Shown piece by piece: positions 5,648 through 7,473 of a stretch of DNA of 7,473 bases. Source of the stretch: JAIQET01 sp035542575 (GTDB taxonomy: Bacteria > Acidobacteriota > Terriglobia > Terriglobales > Acidobacteriaceae); NCBI GenBank assembly GCA_035542575.1, contig DATKLE010000130.1, positions 1-7,473 on the forward strand. The letters run 5' to 3'. The stretch's first letter is position 1. Each line of letters opens with the position of its first letter. The position numbers were made by a program, and so were the translations under genes. The notes below the pieces were generated by a model. That model saw only the letters and a program-made list of their open reading frames with translations, was not told where the DNA came from and searched no databases.

Positions 5648-6838
5648 ATGAAACTTCTGGTCATCGGTTCCGGCATGATGGGTTCGGCCGCCGCGTTCGA
5701 CATGGCGCGGCAGGAGGAAGTGGAGGCGGTCACGCTGGCGGACAGCGAGGTCCGCCATGCTCGTGAAGTCGCCGCCCGGGTCAACAGGATCACTGGGCAG
5801 AAGAAAGTTCGCGCGGTCTCGCTGGACGCCTCCAGCGAGAAGGCTGCCGCCCGCCTGATGCGCGGCTACAACGGCTGCCTGTCGGCGGTCCCTTACTTCT
5901 TAAACCTGGGCCTGGCCAGGGCCGCGGTGGAGGCGCGCTGCCACTTCGCCGACCTGGGCGGCAATAACACAGTCGTGCGCCAGGAGCTGGCGTTGGCAAA
6001 GAAGGCCGAAAAGCGGGGAGTGGCCATCGCGCCGGACTGCGGGCTCTCTCCAGGGATGGCCTCCATCCTGGGCGGAGAACTGGTGCGACGGCTCGGCGGA
6101 CGCGCCGACGCGCTCAAGCTCTACGTGGGCGGGCTGCCGGAGCGGCCCATGCCTCCGTTTCACTATCAGTTGGTGTTCTCGGTCGAAGGACTGATCAACG
6201 AGTACGTGGAGCCGGCACGCATCCTGCGCCGAGGCAAGCTCGTAACGATTGAAGCGCTCACCGAGCCGGAGGAATTCTCCATGCCCGGCTTCCCGCCCTT
6301 GATTGCGTTTCACACCTCAGGTGGCACCTCGACCCTGCCAGAGAGCTTCGAAGGCAAGGTCGGCGAGTGCTTTGAGAAAACACTGCGCTATCCCGGACAC
6401 TACGACCTGCTGTGCGAACTCAAGGAACTGGGCCTGTTCTCCAGCGAGAAGATGAAGATCGGCAAGGCCGAGGTTGCGCCGCGGGCGGTCATGTCGAAGG
6501 TTTTCGAAGGCAAGTTTGCCAGCAAGGGGCCGGACGTGTGCATCATGCGGCTGGAAGCGCACGAGTCGGTGCGCGCGCCGGGGGTGCGGGGATTGCTGGG
6601 CGGGCGCCTGAAAGGCCGCGTGGCCTCCTTCACCTTGGTGGACCACTACGATCCCAAGACTGATATGAGCGCCATGATGCGCACCACGGCCTTCCCGGCT
6701 TCGATCGTGGTGCAGATGCTGGCCTCAGGCGCAATTGCCAAGCGCGGCGCGGTGCTGCAGGAGCGCGACGTGCCGGCCGACACGTTTCTGGAAGAGATGG
6801 CACGGCGGGGCATCCGGATTGAGTACGCGATGGAGTGA
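5648..6838 (+). CDS. Saccharopine dehydrogenase-family oxidoreductase, probable L-lysine 6-dehydrogenase
   Basis: A 396-residue cytoplasmic enzyme. An N-terminal Rossmann fold opens with GSGMMG (7-12), and the second strand ends in acidic ADSE (31-34), suggesting NAD rather than NADP. Family blocks follow: HFADLGGNNTVV (99-110), APDCGLSPGMASILGG (128-143), KLYVGGLPERP (157-167), FSVEGLINEYVEPA (177-190), FHTSGGTSTLPESF (221-234), TLRYPGH (245-251) and MMRTTAFPASIVVQML (343-358). Order, spacing and length closely match my recollection of bacillar L-lysine 6-dehydrogenase. That enzyme oxidatively deaminates the lysine side-chain amine with NAD+ to allysine, which cyclises to piperideine-6-carboxylate, opening lysine catabolism. 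A saccharopine reductase or carboxynorspermidine dehydrogenase role is less likely but not excluded. It starts at ATG with AAGG 7 bases upstream. No partner dehydrogenase or aminotransferase of the pathway is adjacent, so it seems to be a single-gene unit. Confidence 0.87.
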   Translation: MKLLVIGSGMMGSAAAFDMARQEEVEAVTLADSEVRHAREVAARVNRITGQKKVRAVSLDASSEKAAARLMRGYNGCLSAVPYFLNLGLARAAVEARCHFADLGGNNTVVRQELALAKKAEKRGVAIAPDCGLSPGMASILGGELVRRLGGRADALKLYVGGLPERPMPPFHYQLVFSVEGLINEYVEPARILRRGKLVTIEALTEPEEFSMPGFPPLIAFHTSGGTSTLPESFEGKVGECFEKTLRYPGHYDLLCELKELGLFSSEKMKIGKAEVAPRAVMSKVFEGKFASKGPDVCIMRLEAHESVRAPGVRGLLGGRLKGRVASFTLVDHYDPKTDMSAMMRTTAFPASIVVQMLASGAIAKRGAVLQERDVPADTFLEEMARRGIRIEYAME

Positions 6839-6852
6839 GGATGTTATTTTCA

Positions 6853-6910
6853 ATTGTCGATTGCCAATTGCCACTGGGGGCTCTGGAAACAATTGACAAT
6901 CGGCAATCCC
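6853..6910. repeat. Inverted arrays of a 7-bp repeat (consensus ATTGYCR)
   Basis: Three head-to-tail heptamers lie on the plus strand: ATTGTCG (6853-6859), ATTGCCA (6860-6866) and ATTGCCA (6867-6873). After an 18-21 bp spacer the same unit appears on the minus strand: CGGCAAT (6901-6907, ATTGCCG) and TGACAAT (6894-6900, ATTGTCA), with a degenerate AAACAAT (6887-6893). The arms can pair as an imperfect stem-loop. The array starts 14 bases after the dehydrogenase stop and fills the gap before the DoxX gene. Confidence 0.7.
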
Positions 6911-6921
6911 TCTAGGATAAG
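6893..6921 (+). promoter_or_regulatory. Candidate promoter of the DoxX-family gene
   Basis: A perfect TTGACA -35 (6893-6898) is followed, after 17 bases, by GATAAG (6916-6921, 4 of 6 for a -10). The predicted start near 6928 gives a short leader before the GGAGG at 6934. The -35 is formed by the heptamer repeat array. Confidence 0.45.
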
Positions 6922-6933
6922 CTGTCGTCTTTC

Positions 6934-6938
6934 GGAGG
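6934..6938 (+). promoter_or_regulatory. Strong Shine-Dalgarno fixing a TTG start for the DoxX gene
   Basis: GGAGG lies 6 bases before TTG at 6945. No ATG occurs in frame until residue 23, inside the first membrane segment, so this site decides the start. Confidence 0.75.
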
Positions 6939-6944
6939 AAACGC

Positions 6945-7373
6945 TTGCGCTACCTCGATCGCCTTCAACCGCTGGCCCTGCTGGTTTTGCGTGTGGTCTT
7001 GGGTGTAGTCATGGTAGCCCACGGGTATTCCAAGGTATTCGGCGGACTCTCGCATCATGTGCAATACGTCACCAGCCTGGGCCTGCCGGGTTGGTGGGCC
7101 TATCTATCGGCGGCCTCGGAGTTTTTCGGCGGCATCCTGGTGATCGCAGGACTGTTTACCCGGCTCTCAGCTCTGGCCATCTGCATTGACCTGGGTGTCG
7201 CCATCTGGAAAGTGCACTGGCATAACGGTCTGCTGGGAGACAAGGGCTACCAGCTCCCGCTCGCCCTGGCCGCGATCGCCTTCGCGCTGATCTTTTATGG
7301 CGCCGGTCCGATGGCTCTCGATAGCATTCGGCGGGCTGGAGGCGGAGGCGCCAGCAAGTCCCCCAAGAAGTAA
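6945..7373 (+). CDS. DoxX-family integral membrane protein
   Basis: A 142-residue inner-membrane protein with four predicted membrane helices, near 9-27, 51-70, 73-90 and 103-121. Family-type motifs are visible: LRVVLGVVMVAHGYSKVFGG (15-34), with AHGYSK closing helix 1, and SEFFGGILVIAGLFTRLSAL (58-77), with Glu59 and the glycine pair opening helix 2. The tail is short, basic and Gly/Ser-rich (131-142). DoxX homologues include the small subunit of archaeal thiosulfate:quinone oxidoreductase, but most bacterial members are of unknown role, some linked to redox homeostasis. No DoxD or sulfur-oxidation partner is present here, so no substrate is assigned. The TTG start is supported by GGAGG 6 bases upstream. 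The gene has its own candidate promoter in the preceding repeat and is followed by a stem-loop 14 bases after the stop, so it is probably monocistronic. Confidence 0.88.
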   Translation: MRYLDRLQPLALLVLRVVLGVVMVAHGYSKVFGGLSHHVQYVTSLGLPGWWAYLSAASEFFGGILVIAGLFTRLSALAICIDLGVAIWKVHWHNGLLGDKGYQLPLALAAIAFALIFYGAGPMALDSIRRAGGGGASKSPKK

Positions 7374-7387
7374 GTCACAAAACGAAA

Positions 7388-7407
7388 AGGCCCGGAGACC
7401 CGGGCCT
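7388..7407. terminator. Intrinsic terminator hairpin, probably bidirectional and stronger for the minus strand
   Basis: AGGCCCGG and CCGGGCCT form a perfect 8-bp stem around AGAC. On the plus strand only CTT follows, a weak tail for the DoxX transcript. On the minus strand the stem runs into TTTTCGTTTT (7388 down to 7379), a good U-rich tail. That polarity suggests it also ends a leftward gene entering from the right edge. Confidence 0.7.
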
Positions 7408-7431
7408 CTTAAATCATCGCTGTTCTCCCGA

Positions 7432-7473
7432 TCAGTACCGACCCTGCGAAGCGATCCGCTCATACGGCGTGCC
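7432..7473 (-). CDS. Possible 3' end of a leftward gene cut by the window edge
   Basis: The minus strand has an open frame from the right edge encoding GTPYERIASQGRY and then TGA (7434-7432). The stop lies 24 bases before the hairpin at 7388-7407, whose U-rich tail faces this direction, so a convergent gene ending here is reasonable. Thirteen codons are too few to name a product, and the frame could be open by chance. Confidence 0.35.
   Translation of the reverse strand, partial: GTPYERIASQGRY

Noticed and set aside
6317..6646. Antisense open frame in the lysine dehydrogenase-like gene
   Set aside because: It is a shadow of a well-conserved coding frame with no start signal or recognisable domain.
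7167..7463. 98-codon minus-strand frame at the right end
   Set aside because: It overlaps the DoxX gene and runs through the terminator hairpin. DoxX has family motifs and a strong Shine-Dalgarno.

Overview
The window looks like chromosomal DNA of an Acidobacteriota bacterium, probably a soil or metagenomic lineage. The main reason is the PadR regulator directly joined to a large orphan MacB/FtsX-type permease. Its N-terminal cap (about residues 10-75), duplicated permease halves and closing PARRAARVDPNVALR motif are those of the acidobacterial duplicated orphan permease (ADOP) family. GC-rich coding sequence and intergenic palindromic repeats of a kind I associate with such genomes agree. 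This assignment is inferred from family knowledge, not from a search.

Layout. Positions 1-105 hold nothing I can support. A secreted alpha/beta-hydrolase with a helical/TPR-like tail runs leftward (106-1518). A 140-bp divergent intergenic region follows. It carries two near-identical 21-bp palindromes 33 bp apart, lying over the likely promoter and Shine-Dalgarno of a rightward unit: padR-type regulator (1659-2000), overlapping by ATGA with the ADOP permease (1997-4645), then 56 bp later a cytochrome P460-family haem protein (4702-5286). A 361-bp non-coding stretch (5287-5647) holds a perfect 11-bp hairpin, a roughly 115-bp compound palindromic repeat, and otherwise only a weak promoter candidate. 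A saccharopine dehydrogenase-family protein closely resembling L-lysine 6-dehydrogenase follows (5648-6838). Next is a 106-bp gap with inverted arrays of a 7-bp repeat that supplies a consensus -35 box, then a DoxX-family membrane protein (6945-7373). A stem-loop terminator at 7388-7407 has its U-rich tail on the minus strand. This suggests a convergent gene whose last 13 codons may be visible at 7432-7473.

How the genes work together. The clearest functional unit is padR-ADOP: the PadR protein is expected to autorepress the unit through the palindrome pair, and the permease-like protein is made by translational coupling. No MacB-like ATPase is present, which fits the 'orphan' label. The P460 protein may be co-transcribed, because no convincing promoter or terminator separates it from the permease. 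The leftward hydrolase shares the same intergenic region and might respond to the same operators. The lysine dehydrogenase-like and DoxX genes appear to be separate single-gene units. No tRNA, rRNA, CRISPR array, insertion sequence or phage gene was seen. The strongest candidate for something undescribed is the double operator.
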